Shown: positions 16,844-25,085 of the stretch, piece by piece
Layout of the letters: every line of letters begins with the position of its first letter
Numbering within the stretch: the stretch's first letter is position 1
Notes under the pieces: model-generated
The model's input: only the letters and a program-made list of their open reading frames with translations
The model's database searches: none
Told to the model about the DNA's origin: nothing
Translations under genes and position numbers: made by a program
Origin: Halomicrobium sp. LC1Hm
GTDB lineage: Archaea; Halobacteriota; Halobacteria; Halobacteriales; Haloarculaceae
Direction: 5' to 3'
Length of the DNA: 64,000 nucleotides
NCBI RefSeq assembly: GCF_009617995.1
Contig: NZ_CP044129.1
Coordinates: forward strand, 1-64,000

Positions 16844-17899
16844 TCACACATCCGGGAGGAAGTCGCTGCGCTGTTCGGCCTGTTCTCGGTTCGATCGACG
16901 GTCGTAGTGCCGATCGAGGATATCTTCACTCGCGTTCAGACGTTCCTCGACGATCTTCCGGGGGACGTCTTCGCGACGGTAGTAGGTGACGCGGCCACTC
17001 CGAACGTCGTGGGGTGATCGAGCCGACGGGCACTTACTGGCGTGGTCGATGTGCGTTGCTTCGCAGTCGTCTACGTCCCGATCGTGTGGGCATTCTTCGC
17101 CGCGCCAGCAGGGACGAGTGACCCGGTAGAGTGTTGTCCGGTAGGTGTTTCCGACGAGTCGCCCGTACTCAGTGGCAAGCAGTGGTTCCCGATCGTGGTC
17201 GTCCGTTACGTCGGGACGGTGGAACTCGATATAGTCCTCAATGTAGGCGGCTGTCTTCTCGCTGATTCGGTTCCACCGGGTTCCTTTCTCCCGGTTTTTC
17301 AGCGGCGTACCGGTTTCCGGTCGGTGGACGAAGTGAACAGCGGGGCCGGAGAAGCGCGGGTGCGAGCCGTTGAGATCGACATCCCGAAGGTCAAGGCCGC
17401 GGATCGCGCCGGTTCGACCACCGGTTTCCCACAGCAAGGCCATGATGATGTGGTCACGGCTGCCCGGCTGGGCCTTCTCCAGATAGTCCAGTATCTCGAT
17501 CGCCCGCTCGGGGTCGAGCGTCGATTCGGATACGTCCTCTCCTCCCTTCATCGCGGGGAGCGACAGCTGTTCGAAGAGATCCGGTGGGACACCATCGATC
17601 TCTCCAGCGAACTTCAGGAAACTACGGAGTGTCGCGAGCTGTCCTTTCAGTGTAACCTTCTTGATGGGATCGCGACCGTCTCCTTGGCCTTCTCGTCGCC
17701 AGATCCGATACTTGTAGAGATCGCGTCCGGAGAGTTCGTTCAGGTTCTCGATACCTTCTTCGTCACAGAACTGGACGAAGGCACGAAGCCGGTGCCTGTT
17801 GCTCTTCCTGGTCGACTCGGCGAGTTCGTCGGCCATCGCGTCGTGGTACATTTCGACGGCCTCGACCGGCGAGATCGGTTCGAGATCTGTGTCGGACAT
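16844..17899 (-). CDS. Tyrosine recombinase / integrase (XerC-like)
   Basis: 351-residue integrase. The N-terminal SAM-like core-binding domain spans residues 10-115. Catalytic residues visible are an arginine in TGAIRGLDL (R167), the HDVR motif (H297, R300) and the nucleophile tyrosine in DRHYDRR (Y332). A cysteine/histidine cluster (CWRGEECPHDRDVDDC) lies before the HxxR box, as in haloarchaeal integrases. It sits beside attL and points outward, so it most likely drives integration into and excision from tRNA-Arg. It is divergent from a ribbon-helix-helix gene, with repeats between them. Confidence 0.9.
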   Translation of the reverse strand: MSDTDLEPISPVEAVEMYHDAMADELAESTRKSNRHRLRAFVQFCDEEGIENLNELSGRDLYKYRIWRREGQGDGRDPIKKVTLKGQLATLRSFLKFAGEIDGVPPDLFEQLSLPAMKGGEDVSESTLDPERAIEILDYLEKAQPGSRDHIIMALLWETGGRTGAIRGLDLRDVDLNGSHPRFSGPAVHFVHRPETGTPLKNREKGTRWNRISEKTAAYIEDYIEFHRPDVTDDHDREPLLATEYGRLVGNTYRTTLYRVTRPCWRGEECPHDRDVDDCEATHIDHASKCPSARSPHDVRSGRVTYYRREDVPRKIVEERLNASEDILDRHYDRRSNREQAEQRSDFLPDV

Positions 17900-17902
17900 A
17901 AT

Positions 17903-17990
17903 AGTTGCTAACTTGGCTAGTTGCTAAAAACGTTTTGGTAACTCAGCAAGTTAGCAACTCAGCAACTCAGGTATTAAGCAATTGGCAACT
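17903..17990. promoter_or_regulatory. Repeat cluster between integrase and RHH gene (probable operator)
   Basis: Copies of a TTGCTAA/TTAGCAA-type box: AGTTGCTAA at 17903 and 17919, then TTAGCAACT at 17951, CAGCAACT at 17960 and TTGGCAACT at 17982 in the opposite orientation, plus ACTCAGCAA at 17941. Two boxes face the integrase gene and three or four the RHH gene. The layout suggests binding of a dimeric regulator, plausibly the adjacent RHH protein, to control integrase versus its own expression. Confidence 0.6.
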
Positions 17991-18005
17991 GACTACATTA
18001 GCAAG

Positions 18006-18221
18006 ATGGTACAGCCGAGTTTCAACATGGAACAGGAGCTACTTGACGAACTCGATAGTACACTCTCCTACGGTGATTCTCGTTCTGGGTGGGTCAGGGA
18101 TGCTATCAAACTGAAGCTCGAAGTCTTGGAAGAGATTGAGGATCTGGACAGAGAGATGACCGATGAAGAACGACGCGAGTTCGTGGTCGAGGCTGTTCAA
18201 GTCGCCGTTGACGGCGAGTAA
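18006..18221 (+). CDS. Ribbon-helix-helix regulator of the provirus
   Basis: 71-residue protein from the ATG at 18006 (a TTG at 17982 is in frame but lies in the repeat cluster). The start MVQPSFNMEQELLDELDS followed by YGDSRSGWVRDAIKLKL is a classical RHH fold (beta strand, then two helices with SRSGWVRDAI). The C-terminus is acidic and helical. Its position, divergent from the integrase across an inverted-repeat array, suggests a lysogeny or integrase repressor; this is inference from context. Confidence 0.75.
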   Translation: MVQPSFNMEQELLDELDSTLSYGDSRSGWVRDAIKLKLEVLEEIEDLDREMTDEERREFVVEAVQVAVDGE

Positions 18222-18254
18222 TTCTTGTTCTCTCGTAGAACTTCATCGCTGACA

Positions 18255-18285
18255 GACCCCCACCGGTAGGTGGGTCGGTGGGTGG
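18255..18285 (+). terminator. Possible terminator after RHH gene
   Basis: CCCACCGGTAGGTGGGTCGGTGGGTGGGTTG contains CCCACC-ggta-GGTGGG, a six-base perfect stem with a four-base loop, shortly after the RHH stop codon. There is no long T tract; the assignment is tentative. Confidence 0.35.
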
Positions 18286-18330
18286 GTTGATTCAGGTTCG
18301 AATATTGTTTCTGGAATACAAACACTCATA

Positions 18331-19377
18331 TTGTCACGACGAACTGGACATAGCGTGTACGAGTTCAGCCCTGACGAAATCGACGGCAGTCGGGCCAATC
18401 ACCAAGCGGTGATACAGGACGCAGAGGATATCGACGCTAAGCGAATCGGGAACCTGGGGGAGATCGCCTTCGAGCAGTTCTGTCGAGAGTTTCTTCCGGC
18501 GGAAATGTGGGAGTGGCAGAACGAGGATGCGATCAGGCGATGTAACCCGGAGAGTTTTGCGGGACACGATTTCGAGGTGTTCGGCTACGAAGTCGACGTG
18601 AAGACCTCCCGCGACGTGTCGGCCTTTCACCCGGAAAACCTGATCGAGAACGATGCAGATGATGACATCATTGTGATGGTCTGGCACCGGGACAACGAGG
18701 ATAGTTTGATCATGTTGGGGTGGGAGCACGTCGACACCCTCGAATCGAAGGTCGAGACGGAACAGCGGTTCTCCGGTGATTCGCCAGCGAAACTCGAGCA
18801 CCTAGCCGCTCGTCCGATGAACGACCTCCAAGATCTCGGGCCGAACACGGCGAACATGAACCAGACGCCGGAGAACCCATTCCAACCGGGCGATCGCGTC
18901 GAAAAGCGAGCCGACGAAGACTCGTCGGTCGGGGTCGTCGTCGAGGTATTGCCGCCGGAGACCCAGATCGAACTATTCGGGCAGGAAATGGAGGGTGAAG
19001 CAGTCCGGGTAGCGTTCCCCAGTTCGCTCGACGAGGGACCGGGCGATTGGCGAGACATCGAGCCAGCACTGTTGTCCTCGTACTGCGACGATCAGGATGT
19101 TAGTCTCTACACGTACAAGCACGAGAACCTGAAGTTCGCAGAAAATCCGTATACCGTCGGTGATTACGTCGTCAAGTTGTCACACGACGACCCGAACCTC
19201 GCGGTGGTCGTCAGAGTCGATGACGGTAAAGTGAGCGTCGTCTACGAAGGTCCGACCGGAGAGGAAGTTGCACCGGCGAATCTCTCTGACCACTGTGACG
19301 ATGAAGACCTGAAACGGTATCAGTACTCACCTGACGAGTTGGAGTTCACCACGCTGGAAGAGCACGCTGAGAATTAA
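18331..19377 (+). CDS. PD-(D/E)XK nuclease-like protein with two C-terminal SH3-like repeats
   Basis: 348-residue provirus protein not recognised as a named family. Residues 38-100 resemble a PD-(D/E)XK nuclease: NLGEIAFEQF (E44), then AGHDFEVFGYEVDVKTSR with D80, D89 and K91. The C-terminal half has two similar beta-rich modules, each starting NPFQPGDRVEK or NPYTVGDYVVK and ending in a CDDxD segment followed by Y. Both modules resemble small SH3/KOW-like domains. It is outside the structural operon and reads toward it, so it is probably accessory cargo (defence, superinfection exclusion or DNA processing). Start is TTG at 18331; GTG at 18355 with a TATA-like element 28 bases before is a good alternative. 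Confidence 0.6.
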   Translation: MSRRTGHSVYEFSPDEIDGSRANHQAVIQDAEDIDAKRIGNLGEIAFEQFCREFLPAEMWEWQNEDAIRRCNPESFAGHDFEVFGYEVDVKTSRDVSAFHPENLIENDADDDIIVMVWHRDNEDSLIMLGWEHVDTLESKVETEQRFSGDSPAKLEHLAARPMNDLQDLGPNTANMNQTPENPFQPGDRVEKRADEDSSVGVVVEVLPPETQIELFGQEMEGEAVRVAFPSSLDEGPGDWRDIEPALLSSYCDDQDVSLYTYKHENLKFAENPYTVGDYVVKLSHDDPNLAVVVRVDDGKVSVVYEGPTGEEVAPANLSDHCDDEDLKRYQYSPDELEFTTLEEHAEN

Positions 19378-19538
19378 TATTCTATCGTCCGATAATTCTC
19401 TTCGACCTGCTCCACTGGTTCTTCGATTTTGCGACCACACGCCACACACTGGAGTCCGATCCGACTGCCGGGAAGCGTAACCGCCTCGATCGTCGCATCA
19501 CACCCAGCGGGGCAACGCAGCCATTCGTTCAGGGACAT
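19374..19538 (-). CDS. 54-residue zinc-ribbon microprotein
   Basis: Begins MSLNEWLRCPAGCDATIEA and contains CPAGC and CVAC pairs about 22 residues apart, a treble-clef or zinc-ribbon pattern. Too short for many gene callers. Its stop overlaps the stop of the nuclease-like gene by four bases on the opposite strand (TTAA). It is the last gene of the leftward viral operon after a 73-base gap. Function unknown; small zinc-ribbon proteins are frequent in haloarchaeal viruses and plasmids. Confidence 0.6.
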   Translation of the reverse strand: MSLNEWLRCPAGCDATIEAVTLPGSRIGLQCVACGRKIEEPVEQVEENYRTIEY

Positions 19539-19611
19539 CGGATTCGAACCAATGCGACGAAGTGGTAAAAGTGAACGGCAACACCGGAGTGAAAGTGAAA
19601 CTAAAATCCAG

Positions 19612-20610
19612 TCATGATGATCGCTCTATCGGACCTGTATCACGCAGCAAGTCGAGAAGATCATCCCAATTAATATCTTTCTCAAACAATCCTGCTCTTA
19701 GATCCCACGCCCACGGAGCGGCGTCGTCAGGATCGTAGCCGGTCGCCTTCTCGATCTGTTCGAGACTGCCCCCGAAGAGTCGATCCGTCGGCGCATCGGA
19801 ACCAGCGGGCCAAGTATCGAAGAACTCAGCTGACTTTTTCGCAGCCTTATACATCGCCAGCGTGGAGAGTCGCTTACGCTCGGGGTGAAGGTCTTTCCCG
19901 GTGTGAACGACGACCGCCTCCATGTCCACGCCGATCTTGGCGTACCGCTTCGCCAGCGGGGTGTACTGTTCTGCCACTTCGTGCCGGTTCGTTCGGGCGT
20001 CGAAGTGGGTCGAACCCTCGTCGATCAGGATGGCCTTCGGACGGTCGCGGTGTTCGAGCAGCTGCACGGCGAGATCGTGTGCCGAGGTGACGACGATATC
20101 CGTCTGGTCCCACGTCCGAACGTTTGAGAGGACGAGGAGATCGTCGAGGTCGAGGGCACGGAGCTGGATCAGCAGGATCGCCGTGTTCGTCTTGCCTGTG
20201 TTCGGATTTCCGGCGGCGGTGATGAACGACGGAGCGCCGTTGTTCTCGATCTGGTCGAGGAGCATCATCGGGAGTCGCAGCGAGGATGCGTCGAGATCCT
20301 GTTCGGTGACGCCGACGAGGTGAGACATGATCGAGCCGTTCCCCTGGGCGACGGCCTGCGTGGCGGTGTCGGTGATCTGCTTCGAAGCAAGCACCCGACC
20401 GAGCGAAGTTCCTTCAAACGTCCTCGACGAACTGGGGAGATCGTCGGTCTCTCCGAACGCAGTTTCGAGGAACGACAGCGCTGCTCGATCCTGGGCGTCG
20501 TCGACGATCGCGGTGTGTGGCAGTAGTCGTTCGTCGCCGTCGAGATCGCCACGGACCTGTTCGTAGAGCTTCGCCGCAGTCAGCAGATGTTCGTCGACGC
20601 TATCAGTCAT
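19612..20610 (-). CDS. P-loop ATPase, pleolipovirus VP8-like
   Basis: 332-residue NTPase. Walker A is GNPNTGKT at residues 134-141 and Walker B is AILIDEGS at 193-200, with a conserved STHFDART segment after it. Pleolipoviruses carry a putative NTPase (VP8-type) at the end of the structural gene block, and this gene occupies that place. It may act in DNA packaging or assembly (unproven in the family). ATG at 20610 overlaps the preceding stop in the same style as the other operon genes; the open frame to 20754 lies inside the upstream gene. Confidence 0.75.
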   Translation of the reverse strand: MTDSVDEHLLTAAKLYEQVRGDLDGDERLLPHTAIVDDAQDRAALSFLETAFGETDDLPSSSRTFEGTSLGRVLASKQITDTATQAVAQGNGSIMSHLVGVTEQDLDASSLRLPMMLLDQIENNGAPSFITAAGNPNTGKTNTAILLIQLRALDLDDLLVLSNVRTWDQTDIVVTSAHDLAVQLLEHRDRPKAILIDEGSTHFDARTNRHEVAEQYTPLAKRYAKIGVDMEAVVVHTGKDLHPERKRLSTLAMYKAAKKSAEFFDTWPAGSDAPTDRLFGGSLEQIEKATGYDPDDAAPWAWDLRAGLFEKDINWDDLLDLLRDTGPIERSS

Positions 20611-20899
20611 CGGCAGGTACCTCCTTGGCTTCGGGACTGTCCTCGACGAGACTGTCGCGATAGAGATACAGTACCGCAATGGCCGGGACGGCGACAGAAA
20701 CGAGAGGGAGCGAGGTAGGGACGGGCCGGTACGCCAGCGAGTACGCAGTTTCACCGGCTTCTTGGCTGGCAGTCATCGGAACGTCGAACGCCTGCGGAGG
20801 GACCGACCAGAGACCAGCCCAGAAGCCGACAACGAAGGTGACTGCAGCAGTGGCGACGACGAGACTCTTCTCTCTTTCAGACAGAGAGAGGTCAATCAT
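20603..20899 (-). CDS. Small two-span membrane protein of viral operon
   Basis: 98-residue protein from the ATG at 20899. Two hydrophobic segments are visible: LVVATAAVTFVVGFWAGL near residue 15, and LPLVSVAVPAIAVLYLY near residue 75, with an acidic C-terminus. Its start codon lies within the last codons of the preceding gene and its end overlaps the ATPase start, indicating translational coupling. No named family recognised; position fits the small membrane proteins encoded before the VP8-like ATPase. Confidence 0.6.
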   Translation of the reverse strand: MIDLSLSEREKSLVVATAAVTFVVGFWAGLWSVPPQAFDVPMTASQEAGETAYSLAYRPVPTSLPLVSVAVPAIAVLYLYRDSLVEDSPEAKEVPADD

Positions 20900-21734
20900 C
20901 TGCTGGCGCACCTCCGTTGGCAGCACCGGAGAGGTCGGCGAGGTCCTGGTCGAAGTCGATCCGAACGCCGGGACTGTCGGCTTCCGTCGAATCGTCCTCT
21001 TCGGTATCGCGGATCTTGCGCTCGATACCGAACTGCTCGATCGCGCTGTCGATTTCGTTGGTCAGACCCTCGCCTTCGTCGGGGAGTGAACCACGTTCGA
21101 ACGTCGAGACGATACGCAGGACAGCCTTGCGGGTCGCGTTGCGGATGATCGTAAACGCCTGTGCCTCGATGGCGAAGCCACGCTTCGCATCCTCTTCGAG
21201 CTGGCCGCGACACTCCTCGACGGCCTGGAGCGTTCGCATCAGCTCGCGGTCGGACATGGTACCGCGCCAGGTTCCCTCGACGATCTGCTCTTCCAGGTCG
21301 ACCTGTTTCCCGAAGGCGAGATCGGGACTCACCCAGTCGAGCTGTCCGTCGGTGACTGTCCACTCGCGGAATCGCTGACCGGGAACGCGGAAGATACCGC
21401 CCTTGGTGTAGCGAGCGTCGACGTCGACGAGCCAGATGTAGCTGGGTTCCCAGAGCAGTGATCGAACTTTCTTGCCGGTCGGTCGCCCGACGATCGGGAC
21501 GATGATGAGGGCGGTGAGGCCGATGATCTGGAGGTTTCGCGGGAGTTCGTAGCCGATCACCGACGCGATGATGAACAGGCCGAGACCGAGCCCGGACACC
21601 AGGAGCGTCAGGTTCTCGGTGAGCCAGCGGAACGCCTGGAACCATCGGGATCGTTCTGGACTGTCCCGCTGGGTCGAGGCCGTATCAGTGCGGTCGGGGC
21701 TACTGCTGTCCTCGTTGGGATTTTGCTCGCTCAT
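20892..21734 (-). CDS. Membrane-anchored pleolipovirus ORF7-like protein
   Basis: 280 residues. A hydrophilic Ser/Asp-rich N-terminus is followed by two transmembrane helices (LTLLVSGLGLGLFIIASVIG and LQIIGLTALIIVPIVG, residues about 40-85) and a long cytoplasmic-type domain rich in charged residues. The corresponding ORF7-like proteins of pleolipoviruses are conserved but of unknown role. Starts and stops overlap both neighbours by a few bases. Assignment rests on position and topology rather than recognised motifs. Confidence 0.6.
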   Translation of the reverse strand: MSEQNPNEDSSSPDRTDTASTQRDSPERSRWFQAFRWLTENLTLLVSGLGLGLFIIASVIGYELPRNLQIIGLTALIIVPIVGRPTGKKVRSLLWEPSYIWLVDVDARYTKGGIFRVPGQRFREWTVTDGQLDWVSPDLAFGKQVDLEEQIVEGTWRGTMSDRELMRTLQAVEECRGQLEEDAKRGFAIEAQAFTIIRNATRKAVLRIVSTFERGSLPDEGEGLTNEIDSAIEQFGIERKIRDTEEDDSTEADSPGVRIDFDQDLADLSGAANGGAPADD

Positions 21735-22288
21735 GCGACGCGCTCACCTCGTTCGGTCGCGCCGACCTTGGCGGCGACTGCTTCGTAGAGGACTGCCAGG
21801 ACGACGCCGAGAGCGCCGCCCAGTGCGGCGTCACGAACGTCCGAGCCAGTCCACGGACCAGAGATCAGAAAGTCGGACTGCTTGCGCAGGTAGTGCGCTT
21901 GTTCTCGTTCGAGACTGTCGTCAGTCCACATCGAGACCGCCGACGAGGAGGTGATACGCACGGTGGTGGTCGTATCGGCCTCGACGACGACCGAGCGGAA
22001 CGAGATCGAGCCGGACTGACTGCTGGTGTCCGGAGCCGCCGAGATCGTGACCGACTTGAACTCGTCAGAGTAGAAGTCGATCACGAACTCACCGTCTTCG
22101 ACCTGGTAGTCGACGACGCCGACGTTCTCGTCGATCACCAGCTCGTAGCTCGATGGGCCGCCAGCGGGCCCTGTCGGAGCTGCCGGCGTTGCTGTGTTGT
22201 TGGCGTTCTGTTGGCCGACGGTGATGCCTGCCAGGACTGTACTACACACGATCATGATGAGGATGATGCTAACGAAATTGCTGTTCAT
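21731..22288 (-). CDS. Secreted/anchored pleolipovirus ORF6-like protein
   Basis: 185 residues from the ATG at 22288. An N-terminal signal peptide (MNSNFVSIILIMIVCSTVLA) is followed by a beta-rich exterior domain with Ser/Thr-rich strands. A C-terminal transmembrane helix (LGGALGVVLAVLYEAVAAKVG) ends in a short charged tail. This topology places the domain outside the cell or virion. The frame is open to 22366 but the signal peptide fixes the start. It follows the spike gene and a 62-residue membrane protein in one transcript. Confidence 0.6.
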   Translation of the reverse strand: MNSNFVSIILIMIVCSTVLAGITVGQQNANNTATPAAPTGPAGGPSSYELVIDENVGVVDYQVEDGEFVIDFYSDEFKSVTISAAPDTSSQSGSISFRSVVVEADTTTTVRITSSSAVSMWTDDSLEREQAHYLRKQSDFLISGPWTGSDVRDAALGGALGVVLAVLYEAVAAKVGATERGERVA

Positions 22289-22323
22289 GGGGGTGAAATC
22301 CGGGTAGGGGTACGGGTGTGTTG

Positions 22324-22512
22324 CTACCAGAACTGCCACGAGGCAGTTAGTTGAGACTCTATCCAACTCACGAAGTCGGCAACGACGGGTTCAACGAGAT
22401 CTACGGCCGGGCCGATTACGGGGACGCCCATCGCCTCGAGACCGAACCCAAGTAGCGCGATCCCAGCGACAGGCTTCATCGGGATCGCTTTCAGCACCAG
22501 CCAGTAGACCAT
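22324..22512 (-). CDS. 62-residue membrane protein of viral operon
   Basis: Small hydrophobic protein with VAGIALLGFGLEAMGVPVIG as the main membrane segment and an amphipathic, Trp-containing C-terminus (FVSWIESQLTASWQFW). The start overlaps the stop of the spike gene by one base (TGATG), so translation is coupled. Similar small hydrophobic products occur directly after spike genes in pleolipoviruses; function unknown. Confidence 0.6.
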   Translation of the reverse strand: MVYWLVLKAIPMKPVAGIALLGFGLEAMGVPVIGPAVDLVEPVVADFVSWIESQLTASWQFW

Positions 22513-24290
22513 CAGTACTGACCTCCATCGTCGCGATTTCGAAGGAGGAGCATCCCGCCAGCGAGCGCAGCAAGGATACCGAGGGTGGTACTGTTACCGA
22601 ACGCGAAGCCGCCAGCTCCGCCACGCAGGTTTTGCTCACGAGCTTCCCACTGTGCGCGCTCCTTTTGCAGATTCTCATAGAGCTGTTTCATCTGCGTGAC
22701 GTTGATATCCGCAGTCTCGTAGGTCGTTTTCTCGATCGTCACGTTCTGTCGGCTTTCGCCGTCAGTCGTCTCGATCGAGTCAATCGTGAACTCACCGTCG
22801 AGTTCCACGAGTCGATCAGCAGTGACCACGAACTGCGGGCCGGTGATGTTGGCCGTGTCATAGGTCGTGTTGACCTCGAACTGTCCAGTCGACGGGTTCG
22901 ACTGCGACATGAGCACACCCGTGTGAGTGGTGCCGTCAGCAGTTGTGACGTTGAACTCGCCCATGTTCGACATGGCCTCGGGGCTATTAGTGCCGAGCAG
23001 CGTCAGCTGGGCAGCAGCCCACGACTGGTGTTCGTCGCCAGCACTGAAGTCGTTGCTCAGCACGTACGGGTCGACGAGATCGCTGTTGTTGATCTCGCCC
23101 GCTTGGTACTCGTCGTACGTGTTCGTGGCGAGGGTATCCATGTCGTTTTGGACAGCGTCATTTTGGGACTCGATAGCATCCCAGCGGTCGACGTACCGGG
23201 AAGCATTGTGGTGAGGCAACGACTCGTAGTTGCTGTTCGGGGCGTTCATCGAGTGACCATCATACCACCAGCTCGACGGGTCACAGTGGTACGACGCCTT
23301 TTGGGGATCAACAGTAACATCCATGAGACAGTCGCCACCCATGTCACCAGACGCCTCGACACCAGTAACGGTTGTCGTCGAGCCGTTGGTGAGCGTCATC
23401 GTCTCGTCGACGAATGCGCCGAGCGAGGGGTCCGTCGCCCACGACGAGTAATCAGAGTGGTGCTGCTGTGAGAGGTACCCACTACTGATTCCGCTTTCGT
23501 TCGAGATGACGTCTTTGCGGTACTGGTAGTTCTCCATGCCGAGAGTCCACATATCCGCTAAGTGGACCTGTTTCTTTGCGTAGTAGTCAGCGACAGCATC
23601 TTTGGCCTCGCTAGTAGCTACGCTTTCCGAAGAACCGTTATTCAGAGCACGGATGTAGGCGTTTTTACCGATGATCCGCGCCTGCGTGGCGGTATCCTCG
23701 AGATAATTGTTGAGCGTGGTGTGATAGACTTCGGTCGATGCCTGCTGGTTTTGTGCCGACTGGTAAATGTCGATTTCGAGCTGTTCGGCGTCCGTGTTGG
23801 TCGTGTTAACGTCATTGTTCACGGGCGGCGTACAGTCAGTAACCGTCACGCCGGGGTTGGTTAGGCTGTAGAGGCGGTCAGTGGTGTCACAGCGGAGATC
23901 GCGGTCACCGCCAGTGTGACCGATGTTGTACGGTACCTTGATCCCGCCATCAGAGATGTCGGGTTCACCACCGCCGTGGACAGTGACCTCAACGGTGATA
24001 TTGTCGTACGCACCGTAGTTGTCGTAGACAATATCCTGCTCCGCACCGGGGCCGAGTTGCACCCGCTGAAGCAGCGTTTTTTTACCAACAGCGCCAGTCG
24101 CTTGGTTGGTCGAGACAGTGACCGTGAAGTCGCCAGAAATGTTTTTCTGGTCGACTACGACCTTCTGCGGCCCATCAGTAAACTGATGGGAGTATTCGTT
24201 GTCCGACTGGGCGACTGTCGGTGCCGGAACTACCGAGCCGACAATGAACAACGCCAGGAGCATCCGGAGAGCGTTCTTGCGTCCGGTCAT
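22512..24290 (-). CDS. Spike glycoprotein, pleolipovirus VP4-like
   Basis: 592 residues. The N-terminal signal peptide is about residues 1-27 (LRMLLALFIVGSVVPAPTVA). A large Asn/Thr-rich extracellular domain holds many N-glycosylation sequons (for example NGSS, NVT, NTT). Near the C-terminus a coiled-coil-like MKQLYENLQKERAQWEAREQ precedes a Gly-rich segment. One transmembrane helix (TLGILAALAGGMLLL) and a short charged tail complete it. This is the architecture of the VP4 spike that pleolipoviruses use for receptor binding and membrane fusion. It sits directly after the VP3-like gene, as in those viruses. Sequence is intact. Confidence 0.78.
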   Translation of the reverse strand: MTGRKNALRMLLALFIVGSVVPAPTVAQSDNEYSHQFTDGPQKVVVDQKNISGDFTVTVSTNQATGAVGKKTLLQRVQLGPGAEQDIVYDNYGAYDNITVEVTVHGGGEPDISDGGIKVPYNIGHTGGDRDLRCDTTDRLYSLTNPGVTVTDCTPPVNNDVNTTNTDAEQLEIDIYQSAQNQQASTEVYHTTLNNYLEDTATQARIIGKNAYIRALNNGSSESVATSEAKDAVADYYAKKQVHLADMWTLGMENYQYRKDVISNESGISSGYLSQQHHSDYSSWATDPSLGAFVDETMTLTNGSTTTVTGVEASGDMGGDCLMDVTVDPQKASYHCDPSSWWYDGHSMNAPNSNYESLPHHNASRYVDRWDAIESQNDAVQNDMDTLATNTYDEYQAGEINNSDLVDPYVLSNDFSAGDEHQSWAAAQLTLLGTNSPEAMSNMGEFNVTTADGTTHTGVLMSQSNPSTGQFEVNTTYDTANITGPQFVVTADRLVELDGEFTIDSIETTDGESRQNVTIEKTTYETADINVTQMKQLYENLQKERAQWEAREQNLRGGAGGFAFGNSTTLGILAALAGGMLLLRNRDDGGQY

Positions 24291-24294
24291 GGTT

Positions 24295-24699
24295 CTACTG
24301 GACCGCGACTCCCCAGGAGACGACCGTCGCGACGAACGCCAGCTGCATCCCGACCGGGTCGCCCAGCGACACCAGGAAGTCGTTGACTTCGGTGACGTAC
24401 TGCTGGCCGAGGATCACGCCGGGGCCGGCGGCGATCGCGACCTGTTCCCAGGTCTCGTAGTCCTCGAAGCGCTTCGTCTCGCTGGAGGCGAACGCCGCAG
24501 CGAAGGCACCGAGTGAGACCATGATCGCGTGTTCGCCGGTCAGCGTGTAGTTGAACCAGACCAGTTCAACAGTGCCGATCCCGCCGAACTGGTACAGACT
24601 GGCGAGGATGAACCCGACCGACAGCATCGCCGGGAGGCTGCGGATGTTCATGTAGTCGCTCGCCATGTCCGATACGCGATTCCTGTACTGGCTGCTCAT
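24295..24699 (-). CDS. Four-helix membrane protein, pleolipovirus VP3-like
   Basis: 134 residues with four hydrophobic segments: LPAMLSVGFILASLYQFG, HAIMVSLGAFAAAFAS, VAIAAGPGVILGQQYV and GMQLAFVATVVSWGVAV. VP3 of pleolipoviruses is the internal matrix-like membrane protein of about this length and topology, encoded immediately before the spike. The start overlaps the end of the upstream small gene by four bases. Confidence 0.75.
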   Translation of the reverse strand: MSSQYRNRVSDMASDYMNIRSLPAMLSVGFILASLYQFGGIGTVELVWFNYTLTGEHAIMVSLGAFAAAFASSETKRFEDYETWEQVAIAAGPGVILGQQYVTEVNDFLVSLGDPVGMQLAFVATVVSWGVAVQ

Positions 24700-25019
24700 C
24701 GGTCGAACCTCGCTTCTTTGGGGTGGTACTCCTGCTCACCATCATCGTTGGTGAACTTCTCGACATCCTCGGATTTTCGCACACCCATCGTATTGCCAAC
24801 GACGAGCGCAGCGATGATCTGATTCTTGAGGTTGTTGTTCAGGTACATCGGGCGGCCGTCGAGTTCGACCACGCCGTTGTATCCGGCGTCCAGATTCAGC
24901 CCGGTGATCGTGCCGATCACCTCCTGTCCAGGATCGAGGTCGATCCAGTCGGTACCGCCGTCGTCGGTGGTGGTTTCAGTCGGTTCGAGATCGTCGAATG
25001 AGTCAGGTTTGCTCGACAT
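24696..25019 (-). CDS. Small acidic viral protein, unknown
   Basis: 107 residues, soluble. The acidic N-terminus (DDLEPTETTTDDGGTDW) is followed by a compact beta-rich region (GQEVIGTITGLNLDAGYNGVVELDGRPMY) that looks like an OB or SH3-like barrel, then a short helix and charged tail. It could be a single-stranded-DNA-binding or structural accessory protein given its place between Rep and VP3, but no motif proves this. Confidence 0.6.
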   Translation of the reverse strand: MSSKPDSFDDLEPTETTTDDGGTDWIDLDPGQEVIGTITGLNLDAGYNGVVELDGRPMYLNNNLKNQIIAALVVGNTMGVRKSEDVEKFTNDDGEQEYHPKEARFDR

Positions 25020-25085
25020 GACTACAGGCCAAAGTATTAGATGTGTATATAAACAGGCAAGCCGCGTAGCACATCGAGCAAACTT

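Noticed and set aside
19538-19560. GGATTCGAACC resembling a tRNA T-arm within the provirus
   Set aside because: No acceptor or anticodon arms around it; it lies in the leader of a microprotein gene, so treated as chance.
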